A program made the position numbers and the translations under genes. Below are positions 20,880-31,816 of a stretch of 64,000 nt of DNA, piece by piece; within the stretch, counting starts at the first letter, position 1, and every line of letters starts with the position of its first letter. The stretch comes from Spongospora subterranea f. sp. subterranea (lineage: Eukaryota; Endomyxa: Phytomyxea; Phytomyxea; Plasmodiophorida). Under the pieces are notes generated by a model. The model ran no database searches. It was not told the origin of the DNA and saw only the letters and a list, made by a program, of their open reading frames with translations. The stretch is taken from assembly GCA_049724395.1 (NCBI GenBank), contig JAUGWO010000112.1, positions 1 to 64,000 on the forward strand, in the 5' to 3' direction.

Positions 20880-21935
20880 TTGTTTGGTTTCCAAAGAACC
20901 GCATCGCATCCCGAGGCCCTTGGGGTCGGCAGTTCATGGCACGAAGCCCAATCAGGTTGTTCATGTTGATTTCTTCGATATGGGGAAACCGCCGCGTCAC
21001 GCATCGCATAACTGGCGTTGTATCTTATTGCTGCAGGATGATCTATCGAAGTTCTGCGAGCTCATTCCGGCGGAGTCGGCTACGGCCGAAGTTATGGCCA
21101 CAGCATTCGTGCAATGGTGCACACGCTATGGATCGCCGGATTATTTGGTTTCGGATGCTGGCCTCATTTCAAGAATCAGCTATTGTCGCATACATGTAGA
21201 TTGTTGAACGTCAAGCATCACGTTACTACGGCCACGCTTCATTGGAGTAATGGCACCGTCGAACGTGCTGGCGGAACGATGCGTGCTATATTCCGCGCGC
21301 TTTGTTCTGAATTTCGTCTACAATCTTACGCATGGCCGCAAATTATTAACGTGGTTCAGTTCGTATTCCTGCATTCGCCGCGCCGATCATTGGGCGGATT
21401 AGCACCTATAACAGCGTTCATCAATCACGAAGCGGAATCGGCGTTAGACTCCATCGTGGCGCTCGCGAAAAAGGATTTGTCGGAAATGGTACAGCCGTCG
21501 GCGGAGGATATTCGCGCCTTGGTGATGAAGGATTTAGCGGATTTTGAAGATTTGCATAAGCAATTGTCAACACACAATCGTGCGCAGGTTCGCCGGCGCT
21601 CCAGTAAATCTAGACATACTCCGGATTTTATGGTCGGCGATTTCGTCAGCAGCGCGTCGCGAGGGCGTGTTTTCAAAGGATAAGCTTCGGGTCAATTGGA
21701 GTGGTCCGCATCGCGTCACATATTCATAGCCCATGGATTTATGAAGTTGAGCATTTGCTGACAAGCGAATCGAGAAAAGTTCATTGTACACGACTAAAGT
21801 TTTATCATGATGCATCGTTGAAAGTTACGGAAACCATGAGGCACATCGTGGCTAACAATGACACCGGTTACGAAATCGAGAAGTTTCTGGATATCCGCCG
21901 TTCGCCAACTCACGTGGTTCCCAACCGAATCGCCC
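20880..21935 (+). mobile_element. Gypsy integrase relic
   Basis: Encodes parts of a retroviral-type integrase: the core entry (PNQVVHVDFFDMGK), a later core block (LHWSNGTVERAGGTMRAIF) and a long C-terminal region with a DFMVGDFV block typical of the integrase C-terminal barrel. No LTRs are visible at either side and it ends abruptly at about 21935 against another relic on the opposite strand. It is old and broken, with several breaks. Confidence 0.75.
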
Positions 21936-22904
21936 GAGCTTGAACCGGCCCATCGAGGCAGCGTAAAAATGCTGATCCCCGAGCAGTGTCGTCATAGACA
22001 TCTGTGAGTATGCGAAAGCTGGAATCAAACTCCTCGAACTTAAGGAAGCGACATACTAAGACATCTTGGTCCGACTCGGGGCTAACATCATGGCCCACCA
22101 GGCGACAAGCGTCCTCCTGAGATATGTGCTCGGCAAACCGCAGCTTGGTTCCTGTCTGTCCCTGTTGGTGGCAGGCATGTCCGGGTGAGTGTTGGACATG
22201 AGTTCGAAACCCCGTGAGTGATGGAATTTTGGGAGACCCCCCAAGGTTGCATCCAATACGGAAAAGTAGAGTGAATGTTGAACACGAATGTCTGACCACG
22301 CGGCCTCTAATGAATGTGGGAGAGCGAGCTGCATGCAGTAAACTCGGAAACTCTGGATAGGCAATGTAATTAGGTGGGGGCAGGTCCCATTCGGTGTGGT
22401 CGTTAGGACAGATTATGTTGCTGAATCCAGCTGGTCTAATAGGTTCCTTCATTGGATACCCAAGCTACTTGTAGCGGCCAGGCGGAAGTAAGGAAAGCCT
22501 GGTAGTACACAGGCTTACTCAACCCATAAGAACCCGCGATCCTTTTGTATACCATACCATACCATCGGCAAACCGCGGGAGTCCTTTCAGTGGTATATCC
22601 TTGACGTGCCTATCAAAAACCTCCGGCGACTTGGATGTGTCGATTTTATATTTAACCTCCGGCTGGATATCTGGGGGAATATGATCGGGTTCCATCACCT
22701 TGGATAATACCAATGATAATTTCTTCGATATCAGCTCCTCGAATCTGGAAAATCTTTCATCCAGACGTTGGTCTATATATTGAACCAACGCCGCTTTGGA
22801 ATTCGGGTTTTCCGCTCCCTTCGCGATGATTCCACTGGTTCCGAATATTCCGCCGGGTCCTTCATCTCTTCCTCATCCAGAACTAAATTGCCCTTGCCTC
22901 CGGC
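21936..22904 (-). mobile_element. Gypsy-like Gag relic with SINE inside
   Basis: Minus-strand Gag-like protein starting at the Met at 22902-22904 (MAGGKGNLVLDEEEMKDP), with a coiled-coil-prone stretch (YIDQRLDERFSRFEELISKK) and a later part (EEFDSSFRILTDVYDD) on the far side of SINE copy 4. No pol region follows; the next sequence is the oppositely oriented integrase relic. Assignment to gypsy rather than another LTR family is tentative. Confidence 0.55.
22142..22565 (+). mobile_element. SINE copy 4
   Basis: 424 bp with the perfect 11-bp duplication CGGCAAACCGC (22131-22141 and 22566-22576). Inserted into the Gag-like relic. B box GAGTTCGAAACC at about 22200 and the ATACC tail are present. 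Confidence 0.93.
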
Positions 22905-23265
22905 CATGACGGGACAAAGCAAGAAGTAGAGAAAGAAAAAAAAACAAATCAGATTAAATGCAATAACCCTTAGTTTGTTGTAAAGGCCTTTGTAACGCGT
23001 TCGGGTTACCAACGCTATTCGTACGACGTAATATGATGGTCGCCTACGATGTAAGGCAACAATAATGACTCGGATCGGCAAGATATCTTGCACAAGACCA
23101 ATTGGTGATAAATCCGAGTGAGGTTTATTTAGATACAAATACACCATGACAGGGTAAATGCGCGGGATGAGTGGGGCCCGCGCCACAATCTTCGGACCTC
23201 GTGAATCTTTGGACTCCGTGTATACTAACGACTGCATGGAGTATCAAGGCAACCCTTAATGTATT

Positions 23266-23919
23266 TCAACTCCCCTCCTTGGCCTTGATATTTAGTTTTG
23301 ACCTCAGATAGAAGAATCTATCTTTGGGAAGTGCTTTCGTACATATATCTGCTAAGTTTTCTTCCGAAGAAACATATGCCGTCTTGATTTTTCCCTGGGA
23401 AATCAATTCTCTGGTAAAGTGTTCACGAAGATCAATGTGCTTCATCCTCGAATGTTTGTCTTCGTTATTAAATACCGATATGGAACCTTGCGAATCCATA
23501 TTTAAAACAGTAGCACCTAACTGCTGAAATCCGAGTTCTTGTAAAACACTACGCAACCAGACAATTTCACATCCAGCGAGAGACGCGGCAATAGTTTCTG
23601 CCTCACAAGAGGATAAAGTGCACGACTTCTGTCGACTAGACTTGAATGCGACAGGTCCTCCATTAAGCATAACCACATAACCTGTAGTCGACCTTCGTGT
23701 ATCTTTACAGCCTGCCCAATCAGAGTCTCCATAGGCAATCAGCATGTTGGCGTTTTCGGATGCTGTGGTCGACTCAAACCTAATCCCAAAAGTCTTCGTG
23801 CCTTGAAGGTATCTTAGAATTCTTTTCAACGCAACAAAGTGTTCTAAGCCAGGATTTTGAACAAACCTGGCTACTTGTCCGACTGAGTAGGCGATATCAG
23901 GACGGGTATGAAGAAGGTA
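23266..23919 (-). CDS. Copia D RNase H part (fossil)
   Basis: Copia RNase H motifs: LLHTRPDIAYSVGQVARF, AYGDSDWAGCKDTRRSTTGY, CEAETIAASLAGCEIVWLR, SRMKHIDLREHFTREL and ADICTKALPKDRF. It ends next to the 3' LTR at 23269. The first few translated residues upstream of these motifs are just TRIM LTR sequence. Confidence 0.88.
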   Translation of the reverse strand, partial: YLLHTRPDIAYSVGQVARFVQNPGLEHFVALKRILRYLQGTKTFGIRFESTTASENANMLIAYGDSDWAGCKDTRRSTTGYVVMLNGGPVAFKSSRQKSCTLSSCEAETIAASLAGCEIVWLRSVLQELGFQQLGATVLNMDSQGSISVFNNEDKHSRMKHIDLREHFTRELISQGKIKTAYVSSEENLADICTKALPKDRFFYLRSKLNIKAKEGS

Positions 23920-23951
23920 TATGTCATGATCCAAAAGTCTTAAGTATATAA

Positions 23952-24000
23952 GGGTCTGGTCCAAATACGCAAAAGTCGACTTTTTGGGCGTCGACTTATT
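23952..24000 (+). repeat. Left terminal inverted repeat of Harbinger
   Basis: About 48 bp: GGGTCTGGTCCAAATACGC then AAAAGTCGAC and GGCGTCGACTTATT blocks. The reverse complement of 26262-26309 matches with few differences. Confidence 0.93.
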
Positions 24001-24018
24001 TTCTCCGCGACTGTAAGC

Positions 24019-24069
24019 GTCGACTTTTTGAAAAAGTAGGTCGCCGACCTACTTTTTCAAAAAGTCGAC
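24019..24069. promoter_or_regulatory. 51-bp perfect palindrome near the Harbinger left end
   Basis: Two 25-nt arms (GTCGACTTTTTGAAAAAGTA plus GGTCG and its exact reverse complement) surround a single C. It contains the GTCGAC words that also occur in the terminal repeats. Likely a binding site for the transposase or its Myb-like partner; that role is inferred. Confidence 0.8.
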
Positions 24070-24170
24070 GAATTACAGTCATATTCGATGACAAAAATCC
24101 GTGAAAAAGTAGATAGAAGTAGACGCAGTAGTCGACGCCGTCGGGGTTACTCCAGCTATTTCTGACTCCA

Positions 24171-25363
24171 ATGGGCGACACCGAGATGATGAACATCGTC
24201 GCCGCCATGACGTGCGTTGCGGCAGCTGTGGCTGCTATTGCTGCGGATGGACGTCGGCACAGGCGCCCAGCTTCAATGATATATACCATTCGTAATAATA
24301 CTTGGCAAGGTTGACATTCAATTTCGTTGTTGTCTAGCAGCTTTTATAGGTTTGACAGTTTGTTTTAGGCGTTGAAGCCTGCTCGAATGACGGATGGTAC
24401 CGCAGAAATCTTCGCGTATCCAGGGCAACATTCAACTGGATCGTAGATCAATTGACCGAATACTCGGACAACAATGGAATTGCTTTGCCTGGCGATAATG
24501 CCTATGTCGATATGCGCACGAGGATTGCTTTGACGTTGTCGTACCTATCGCAAGAGGATGGTTTCATCAAATCCGCTGCTTTGTTCGGCATCGCGAAATC
24601 AACTGCGATTAGAAACGTTAATTCGTGCTTGGACGTTCTGATTTCATTAGCTCCCCAAGTGATCAAATTCCCATCCACGCCAGCTGCATGGCAGAAGATT
24701 GCAGGAATGTTCGAGGAGAATTGCGGGTTCCCGGACGTTGCGGGGGCGATCGATGGAACGCTGCTCCAAATCGAACGACCTTTTGAATATGATGGCTGGA
24801 TTTGTCGCAAGGGATTCCCAGCGATCAACATGCAGGCAACCGTTGACGCAGACGGCAGGTTCATGGAATATTCAGTACGGTCAGGGTCATGTAGCGACAA
24901 GAATGTTTGGACAATGTCCAGTCTAGGCCGATTGGCGCCAGGTATACTGCCCGTCAACATGCATTTCCTGGGCGACGCCGGGTATACTTTATCGTCTTTG
25001 ATGCTTACGCCATATCTAATTTATGAGGGCATGCCACAAGACGAAAAACGATACAACTACCTCCATTCGCGAACCCGGATCGTAGTCGAGCGGGCATTCG
25101 GTGGCTTGAAAGGACGTTGGCGAATCCTGAAGCGTACCCTCAACATGAAATCTCCCATGAGTTGTGCACGAACCATTGTGGCCTGCATGATTTTACATAA
25201 TCTGACAGTAGACGCAGGTGATGATGTAGACCTCGGAAACCGGATTGACGAATATCTACATCAGCATCAACGTTTTGACAATGTTGAGGGACACCGTCGC
25301 CATGACATAGATCGCCAGCAAAAGCGCAACAATATCAAAGATTATTTTCAAACATTAAATTAA
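24171..25363 (+). CDS. Harbinger DDE transposase
   Basis: Two exons, 24171-24309 and 24369-25363, with a 59-nt GT-AG intron, give 377 residues. The join was chosen because the second exon upstream of 24452 reads in frame into a helix typical of these proteins (YRRNLRVSRATFNWIVDQL). The HARBI1-type nuclease core has all three acidic residues: D175 in AIDGT, D249 in LGDAGY and E287 in IVVERAFGGLKGRW. It cuts and pastes the element at TAA-type sites together with the Myb-like partner. The N-terminus (MGDTEMMNIVAAMTCVAAAV) is Ala-rich. No stop or frameshift seen, so it may be functional. Confidence 0.93.
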
Positions 25364-25370
25364 CTGCGAT

Positions 25371-26189
25371 TTATTTGGAAAAATTTTGAAATGCCTTCAA
25401 CAGCATCGAATTGATGGCGCTTTGCTCTTCAAATCGTTTTTCAATCTTTTGAAGAATTGACGCCAGTGATGAATCAACAGAAGTAGTTTGTGCTGCTGCG
25501 TTTATTTTCGCGACTTCGGCCATGGCGGCTGCCATGCTTCCCATGCCCTGAATCAGGCTGTCACCAAGGGATGGGACAGCAGCTTTGCGGCTGGGAGTCC
25601 CAACGTCCAATCGAGTTTGGGAGGATGGGATATTATCATCATCGGTTTCATTGTCATCATCAAGTTCGGGTTCCCCAGAGCATCCTCTGCTTAACGAATC
25701 CAACAAGGGACTGGCATGTAGTCCCGGCTGTGCCTGAAATATTGGTCACAACAAACAGGCCGAATTGCCTTGAATATGATAAAAAACCTGCATGTGGTCA
25801 GACAATGCTTCCCAGTATTCCGGGTACTTGATTCCGTCTTGGGGATTTCCGGTCTCGTTCTGGGCCTGGATCAACGAGCGATACTCCGACTTGAGGGAGG
25901 TAAACCTGTTTTTGACCTGTTTGGGATCAAAACAAGCATCGCTTCTTGCATTTAAGCGAGCAGTAAGCCACGCCCACCAAGCCGCCTTCTGCTTGTTGGT
26001 CTGACATGCGTTGAATTTCGCTTTCGAAGGAGCGCTGTAGCGTATCTCCAGCAACGACTCAATCGTGGAACATGACCACTCGGCACGTTTTAATGCCTTG
26101 GTCTGTCTTTTGTTTTGGCTCTCGCCCGCTTTGCGCTTAGGGGGTGTCGCGATGATAGCCGCTATTGCTTGCGACATCTTTTTATGCAA
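25371..26189 (-). CDS. Harbinger Myb/SANT-like accessory protein
   Basis: Two exons (26189-25788 and 25733-25371) with a 54-nt GT-AG intron, giving about 254 residues. The N-terminal part is basic (PPKRKAGESQNKRQTKALKR), followed by a trihelix/Myb-like domain of the kind seen in Harbinger second proteins (WAWLTARLNARSD, VKNRFTSLKSEYR, YPEYWEALSDHM). The second exon has an acidic linker (EPELDDDNETDDDN) and a C-terminal amphipathic, probably coiled-coil, segment (SLASILQKIEKRFEEQSAIN). In known Harbingers this partner brings the transposase to the nucleus and to the ends; here that is inferred from position and fold. It is convergent with the transposase, with 7 nt between the two stops. Confidence 0.88.
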
Positions 26190-27159
26190 ATAAAATAATA
26201 ACTCCGCAAGAAGTCGATCACTTGGACCTCAGACTCATCGACTTCTACTTTTTGGGTACCCAATAAGTCGACGCCCTAAAAGTCGACTCCGCGCACTTGG
26301 ACCAGACCCTAAGGACCCGAGAATGATGGCCTTGTGCCATCATAGTACCTTTTGGGTCAGTTGGTAACTGTGTATCTCGGGCGCAGTTCCTAACAGTATG
26401 ATGGCTATCAAGATCGTGAGTTCGATTTCCTTAGTGTTCACAGCATTTTGGGGTCACTCGCGGCTTACATGTAACGGCATGGGGGTTGCCTTATACACCT
26501 TTCGTGGTCAGACTTCCCCGCCTGACTGGATTGTTTCGTCTTCTTCCTTCTCTCTCAACTGTCTTATATCGTTTCTATGCTCACCAGTCAGAGGATAATC
26601 TAGGAAGTCGCACGGGGGCTGGAAGGTCATGGGGGTCGCTCCTAAACAGGGGGATACTGTCATGATCCAAAAGTCTTAAGTATATAAGGACCCGAGAATG
26701 ATGGCCTTGTGCCATCATAGTACCTTTTGGGTCAGTTGGTAACTGTGTATCTCGGGCGCAGTTCCTAACAGTATGATGGCTATCAAGGTCGTGAGTTCGA
26801 TTTCCTTAGTGTTCACAGCATTTTGGGGTCACTCGCGGCTTACATGTAACGGCATGGGGGTTGCCTTATACACCTTTCGTGGTCAGACTTCCCCGCCTGA
26901 CTGGATTGTTTCGTCTTCTTCCTTCTCTCTCAACTGTCTTATATCGTTTCTATGCTCACCAGTCAGAGGATAATCTAGGAAGTCGCACGGGGGCTGGAAT
27001 GGAAGGTCATGGGGGTCGCTCCTAAACAGGGGGATACTGTCATGATCCAAAAGTCTTAAGTATATAAGGACCCGAGAATGATGGCCTTGTGCCATCATAG
27101 TACCTTTTGGGTCAGTTGGTAACTGTGTATCTCGGGCGCAGTTCCTAACAGTATAGTAG

Positions 27160-28191
27160 ACTGCCGACAGTGGCTCAATAATTGATCGTTTCTTGATTCA
27201 CCCGATATCGATCTTCTTCAGTTACAGGCTCCATCTTTGTTGATAAACCTATTCTTGCAACAGCTGGAGTCGACTGCGGCTTACACTTATCCATATTACA
27301 CGATTTCAGAATCTGTTCGACATAATTCTCTTGTGAAAGAAAAATCGAGTTAGGATTGGTGTAAATCTGAATTCCAAGATACTGTCGAATCGGACCTAAG
27401 TCTTTCATCTTGAACTCATTACATAGGTCAACCTTTGTCTGATCTATCAATTTTCTGTGACCGATGAAAACTAAGTCCTCCACATACAACGGAATGATTA
27501 CAAATTCATTGCCCCTTTTCTCAATGTAAAGACATGAAGTCGATTTGACCTTGGTGAAGAGCAGCTTATTGCAAATGAAATCCTCAATAAGATTATGCCA
27601 TACATTGGGAGCTTGTTTCAAACCATACAATGATTTCAGCAACTTAACAAACCTGGAGCGAGTTGTGAGTCCCTTTGGTGTCTTCATATATATTTCCTCT
27701 TCTAAGGCACCGTTCAAGAATACTGTGACGACATCCATTTGATCGATTTCAACATGATCACTGACTGTTGAGTGAGACAGAACCAGTCTTAGGATATCTC
27801 CTCGAACAACTGGAGCATATGTGTCATGATAGTCTATTCCTTCTCGTTGACTGAATCCTTTGACGACCAATCTCGCTTTGAATCGTAATTGCCCATTGGC
27901 TTCATTCTTGACCTTGAAGACCCACCGACATCCAATGGCTTTAGCTCCTGTGGGTAGTGTCATTCTCTCTTCCCAAGTTCGGTGGTTAATTAATTCCTTC
28001 AACTCTTCATTAATGGCCTGGATCCAGTGCACCTTATTCTCTCCGTTAACAGCCTCGTCATATGACTGGGGCTCAGAAATGTCTTGAGTTCCTTGAATGA
28101 CCTTCCTTGACCATTCGTGATGAATAATGTCTCCATATCTCTCCGGTTGAACACGAACCCTTTTTTCGTTGATTATATTTCTCTGGTTCAC
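27160..28191 (-). CDS. Copia D reverse transcriptase part (fossil)
   Basis: Contains the copia RT entry (GCRWVFKVKNEANGQLRFKA, GIDYHDTYAPV), the palm with LYVEDLVFIG in place of the canonical YVDD block, SLYGLKQAP and the thumb region LKSCNMDKCKP. It ends at the TRIM array. Confidence 0.85.
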
Positions 28192-28639
28192 ATTTTGAAC
28201 GACCCCATGGGTATTATCGATTTGATCATCATTATCATCATCATCGCTATTTTCTTGTTCTTTTTGTTGGTACTCAAACCGTTCGACTGGTTGTCTTTGA
28301 CGCGGGCCGTCAACTATTAGAGATGAATCAGGACATTCTCTTCATCAGCAGTCACATAACTTCCTGCTTCATCAGAATACAGATCAGAATCGCTCTCGGT
28401 GGTATTATCATCAACCTGAACCGATACTCGTTCTTCATGTACTTCTTGGGGTTCCTCATCACTCGTGCTTTTGGATTCATCATCACCATCATCTTCGTCA
28501 CTTCCTTGATTTGCCGAATACGGTATGAAGTCCTGATCAGCGGTATTGTTTTTCTTCAACCACCTCAGAGAATGCATCATTTGCCGTCCTTGATCCAAAG
28601 CTGATCTCATTGAATACAACGTCCCTGTGCACTGTCACT

Positions 28640-29974
28640 TTCATCGTTTGCGGATCAAATAGTCTATACCCTTTCTGGTGATCAGCTTAACCGACAAATA
28701 TATATTTTCTTGTTTTGGCATCTGCTTTCGTTCTTTGTCCTCGAGGTATATGAGCATATGCATCACAACCAAAAACTCTTTAATAGCTAACATCTGCTTG
28801 GTTCCTTCAAGGATTTCATGAGGTGTGGAATCTTTGTATGTCGGATGTGGGCAGACATTCAAGACATGACTAGCTGTCAATATCGCATACCCCAGAAACA
28901 TCTTGGGTAATCGGGCATGTTGGATCATAGAGCGAGCTGCATCCATTATCACGCCATGTCCACGTTCTGCTAAGTTCTGTTCTGATGCGTACTCTACGTT
29001 GGATTGCCATTCAATTCCTCGTTTTTGAAGGTATTCTTGGAACTCCTTTGATACATATTCTTAGCATTGTCACCATGAACTATCTTGATCTTTTGTCCTG
29101 CCCTAGTTTCTAATCGAGGTTGATAGATTTTGAATTTTTTCAGCGCCTCGGATTTATGATGTAGGAGAAATGTCGACTTAAACCTCGATTTATCCTCAGT
29201 AAATGTAATAAAGTGCTGCTTTCCCGAAGGAGACATTCCCTTTAGAGGTCCACATGTATCAAACCACACCACTTCACAGAGTTCTTTAACTCGGGGTTTT
29301 CTGTGATTGGGAAATGGCTTTCTCTTCGCTTTTCCGATTGCACATGCTTCACAGAAACAACAAGACGAATCTTTAACAAGTTTAAGACCGCTGGTACTGT
29401 CCATCATCAATTTTAGGTCTCTTTCGTTGCGGTGGATTATTCTGTTGTGAGCCAGTTCTGTCGGAATACCTCCTGTTGTCGATGAAGATTGATTTGCATA
29501 AGCAGTTGAAATTGGTTGCATATTCAGAGTGTACATTCCGTCTTGATCAAGAGTCCCTTCACCGGTTATAACACCAAAACGATCTCTGATCTCGCACTCA
29601 AACTCATTAAACCTCATCTCCTTGCCTTCTTTCACCGCTTCTTTAACCGAAAACAGGTTATTATTTCCTAGTCCCGATACGTGGAGGACGTTAATTTGCT
29701 GAGTTAGGATTGAGCCGTCGCGTAAGCGGAATTGTATATCCATCTTGCCCTTTCCATCAGCACTGATCGTGCTGTTATCTGCAAGTATGATCTTTGTGCT
29801 ATCGTTTGTATAATCGGATATCCACTTTCTCTCTCCGGTCATATGTTGAGTACACGCTGAATCTGCAGGCCAGGTATTGTTCGAAACTGCGTTTGTATTG
29901 AATTTTCGGTATCTTGCGGGTACTTCTTCCAGCAATTGTTTTCGATGTGTCCAACCACAGTGCAAAATTCGCAA
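28640..29974 (-). CDS. Copia D protease and integrase parts (fossil)
   Basis: Protease motif (ADSACTQHM), integrase zinc-binding region (HRNERDLKLMM, FCEACAIGKAKRKPF), the core start (VVWFDTCGPLKGMSP, VHGDNAKNM) and a later core and C-terminal portion at 28640-28952 (DAARSMIQHARLPKMFLGYA). Confidence 0.8.
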
Positions 29975-30615
29975 AGAGTATCAGATCCTCTGGTCTTCAT
30001 GGCGGCTACACTGCTTCCACCATTTTGCATGGACTCTTCGGCACTTTCCAACCGGTCTTGGAGAGTTGTTAAAGAAATGTTTTCTTGATCATGAAGTGCT
30101 TCAATCACCGCAGGGAAGCGACCTCGGCAGCCCACCATGAGGATGTCGATCATATCCTCATCTGTGAGGTTACGATCATGGAGCTTTAACTGATCCCTGA
30201 GTGATTGCTTCTCACGGATGTACTCCAGGACGCCCTGCTGCGCCCCCATCCGTAAAGACCAAAACATGGCCTTTAACGTCGCCACCTTGATGCGGCTACT
30301 TTTACCATACTTGGTTTCTAACCTTTGGATGAGAAGCGTGCAGGATTCGGTGTCATCAAATTGTGACCGGATCTGGGGCACCATCGCCAGTAGCAGGACA
30401 TTTGCTAACTGTTCATCAGTTTCTTGGTCAACAGTTTTTGAAGTTAGGAACTTAGAGAGGCGGTATGTCTTGAAAGCCAACTTGACCGTCTTGAACCAGT
30501 CATGGTAGTTGCTTTTTCCTATCAGTAGGGGTTGTATAAGCGAGTTGAGCTTTGAAACATCAATCTTCATCGCCGTTTCGCTTGCTGGTGTTGTTTCTGC
30601 CGTATCTGGGCCCAT
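29960..30615 (-). CDS. Copia D Gag part (fossil)
   Basis: Starts at the ATG at 30613-30615 (MGPDTAETTPASETAMKIDV). UBN2-type Gag features: LIGKSNYHDWFKTVKLAF, a helical middle with LETKYGKSSRIKVATLKAMF, and a Cys/His knuckle-like CEFCTVVGHIENNC near the end. Confidence 0.83.
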
Positions 30616-30775
30616 AACCAAACGAGTCCTTAAACCGAAATCCGGTATTAATAAGAACGTGAGATTTTATATATATGGTCAAAACACACATCTTCGGACC
30701 TCGTGAATCTTCGGACTCCGTGTATACTAACGGCTGCATGGAGTATCAAGGCAACCCTTAATATAATTCAACTGA

Positions 30776-31387
30776 GATGAAAACTGTGCCTTATTGTAAA
30801 TTTGTTGGCTCATTGAAGGCCGGACATGTCCAACCCAGGGCGCGAAAACCGGACAGCAGCTAAGAGAGTGGTATGTTATTTGAAATCAGCATCATCATTA
30901 GGGTTAAGATTCTCACTCGACCGTAACAATCCTGTTACTTACAGTGACAATGTTGCCGGAAATATTGATCAACGGCGTTCGACATCAGGTATCGACGCAT
31001 CGTTTCAATATTTGCCAACTGCAACTGTTATTTGGAAAAACCAGCGTCAGAAAACCACTGCGGAGTCGTCACTGGAAGAAGAATATATGGCGCTAGACTT
31101 AGCTGCTCGGGAAAGTGGAATTAGATCAACACAAGCAGACCGTGCCGATAACGATCAAGGGCGATAACCAGGGCTGCCTAAGTGTCGCAAAGAATGACAG
31201 AACCGACAGACGTACGATACATATAGATGTTCAATATCATGCGACCCGAGACAAACTAAAGGATGGCACGATAACGTTGGAGTATTGCTCAACTGATCAA
31301 ATGGTGGCGGATTCTCTGACCAAACTCATCTGCAAAACTAAAATTCGAGTGGTCCGTGATCGAATGGGACTGGTTGATTGCATTTGA
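30776..31387 (+). mobile_element. Copia E relic (RNase H)
   Basis: Plus-strand copia RNase H parts: MSNPGRENRTAAKRVVCYLK, TYSDNVAGNIDQRRSTSGI, then KGDNQGCLSVAKNDRTDRRT and STDQMVADSLTKLICKTKI. It abuts the 5' LTR of copia D, which probably truncated it. 31388-31816 may hold the remains of its 3' LTR (TGTTTTTGAAACTGC near 31418) but no repeat partner is present. Old, with a couple of breaks. Confidence 0.8.
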
Positions 31388-31816
31388 TTACCGGAGTCAT
31401 CGGCTTGAGCGGGGTGTTTTTGAAACTGCAACCCTATTCTCCAGTCCTTCTATTTATGTTGTAGAGCAAATCTTCGGGTCTCCTGTCTCCCGTTTCTCAT
31501 ACAGTAAATCCCTCTGTTAAGAGATCTTATAACAAGGGCTGAACCCTGGTTTTAGGTGCCTAATACTCTAAACGATGGTTCATGATTCTGTTTAGGGTTT
31601 TAACAAAAGTCCATTTTGATAAGGTTGATGAAAAATAAGATGAAGTCATGTTGTTGTCAAGTTGGTGTCTCGGGACGGCCTGTATGTTAAGTTGGAATGG
31701 GGTTGTGGCGCCGTGCTGTTGCCTCCATCGTTAACGGAGGTCATCAAGGAGTACCAATTCTCCTCTCGTAACAGGAAATTCATCATCGATTTACATTCAA
31801 AGAGTGATGAATCTGA

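Larger units (their letters stand above)
23952..26309 (+). mobile_element. PIF/Harbinger DNA transposon, apparently intact
   Basis: 2,358 bp, bounded by terminal inverted repeats of about 48 bp that begin GGGTCTGGTCCAA (a handful of mismatches between the ends) and flanked by the 3-bp duplication TAA (23949-23951 and 26310-26312). TAA-type 3-bp duplications are the hallmark of this superfamily. It carries the two expected convergent genes, a DDE transposase (+) and a Myb/SANT-like partner (-). GTCGACTTTTT words recur subterminally. It sits in LTR1 of the TRIM array, so it is younger than the array. Confidence 0.95.
23922..27150 (+). mobile_element. Tandem TRIM array with three LTRs
   Basis: LTR1 (23922-23951 plus 26310-26394, split by the Harbinger), interior 1 (26395-26657), LTR2 (26658-26770), interior 2 (26771-27037), LTR3 (27038-27150). 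The outer 5-bp duplication is GTATA. The two interiors are nearly identical apart from a few bases and a short duplication (GGAATGGAAGG) in the second. Sense strand is plus: each LTR starts TGTCATGATCC, has TATATAAGG and ends TTCCTAACA. Non-coding. Such LTR-interior-LTR-interior-LTR trains usually arise by unequal recombination between elements. Confidence 0.9.
23190..30771 (-). mobile_element. Copia D: LTR retrotransposon carrying a TRIM array and a Harbinger
   Basis: LTR-like ends sharing about 80 bp (23190-23269 and 30693-30771, a few differences) mark the 3' and 5' sides; the full LTR length is unclear because the copies diverge beyond that. Minus-strand parts: Gag (about 30615 to 29960), protease/integrase (about 29974-28640), linker, reverse transcriptase (28191-27160), then after the inserted array RNase H (23919-23266). 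The array insertion has the duplication GTATA (23917-23921 and 27151-27155). The element is broken by the insertion and by several further breaks. Confidence 0.85.

Noticed and set aside
26398-26973. Two nearly identical 66-codon frames
   Set aside because: They fall in the non-coding TRIM interior and repeat only because the interior is duplicated.
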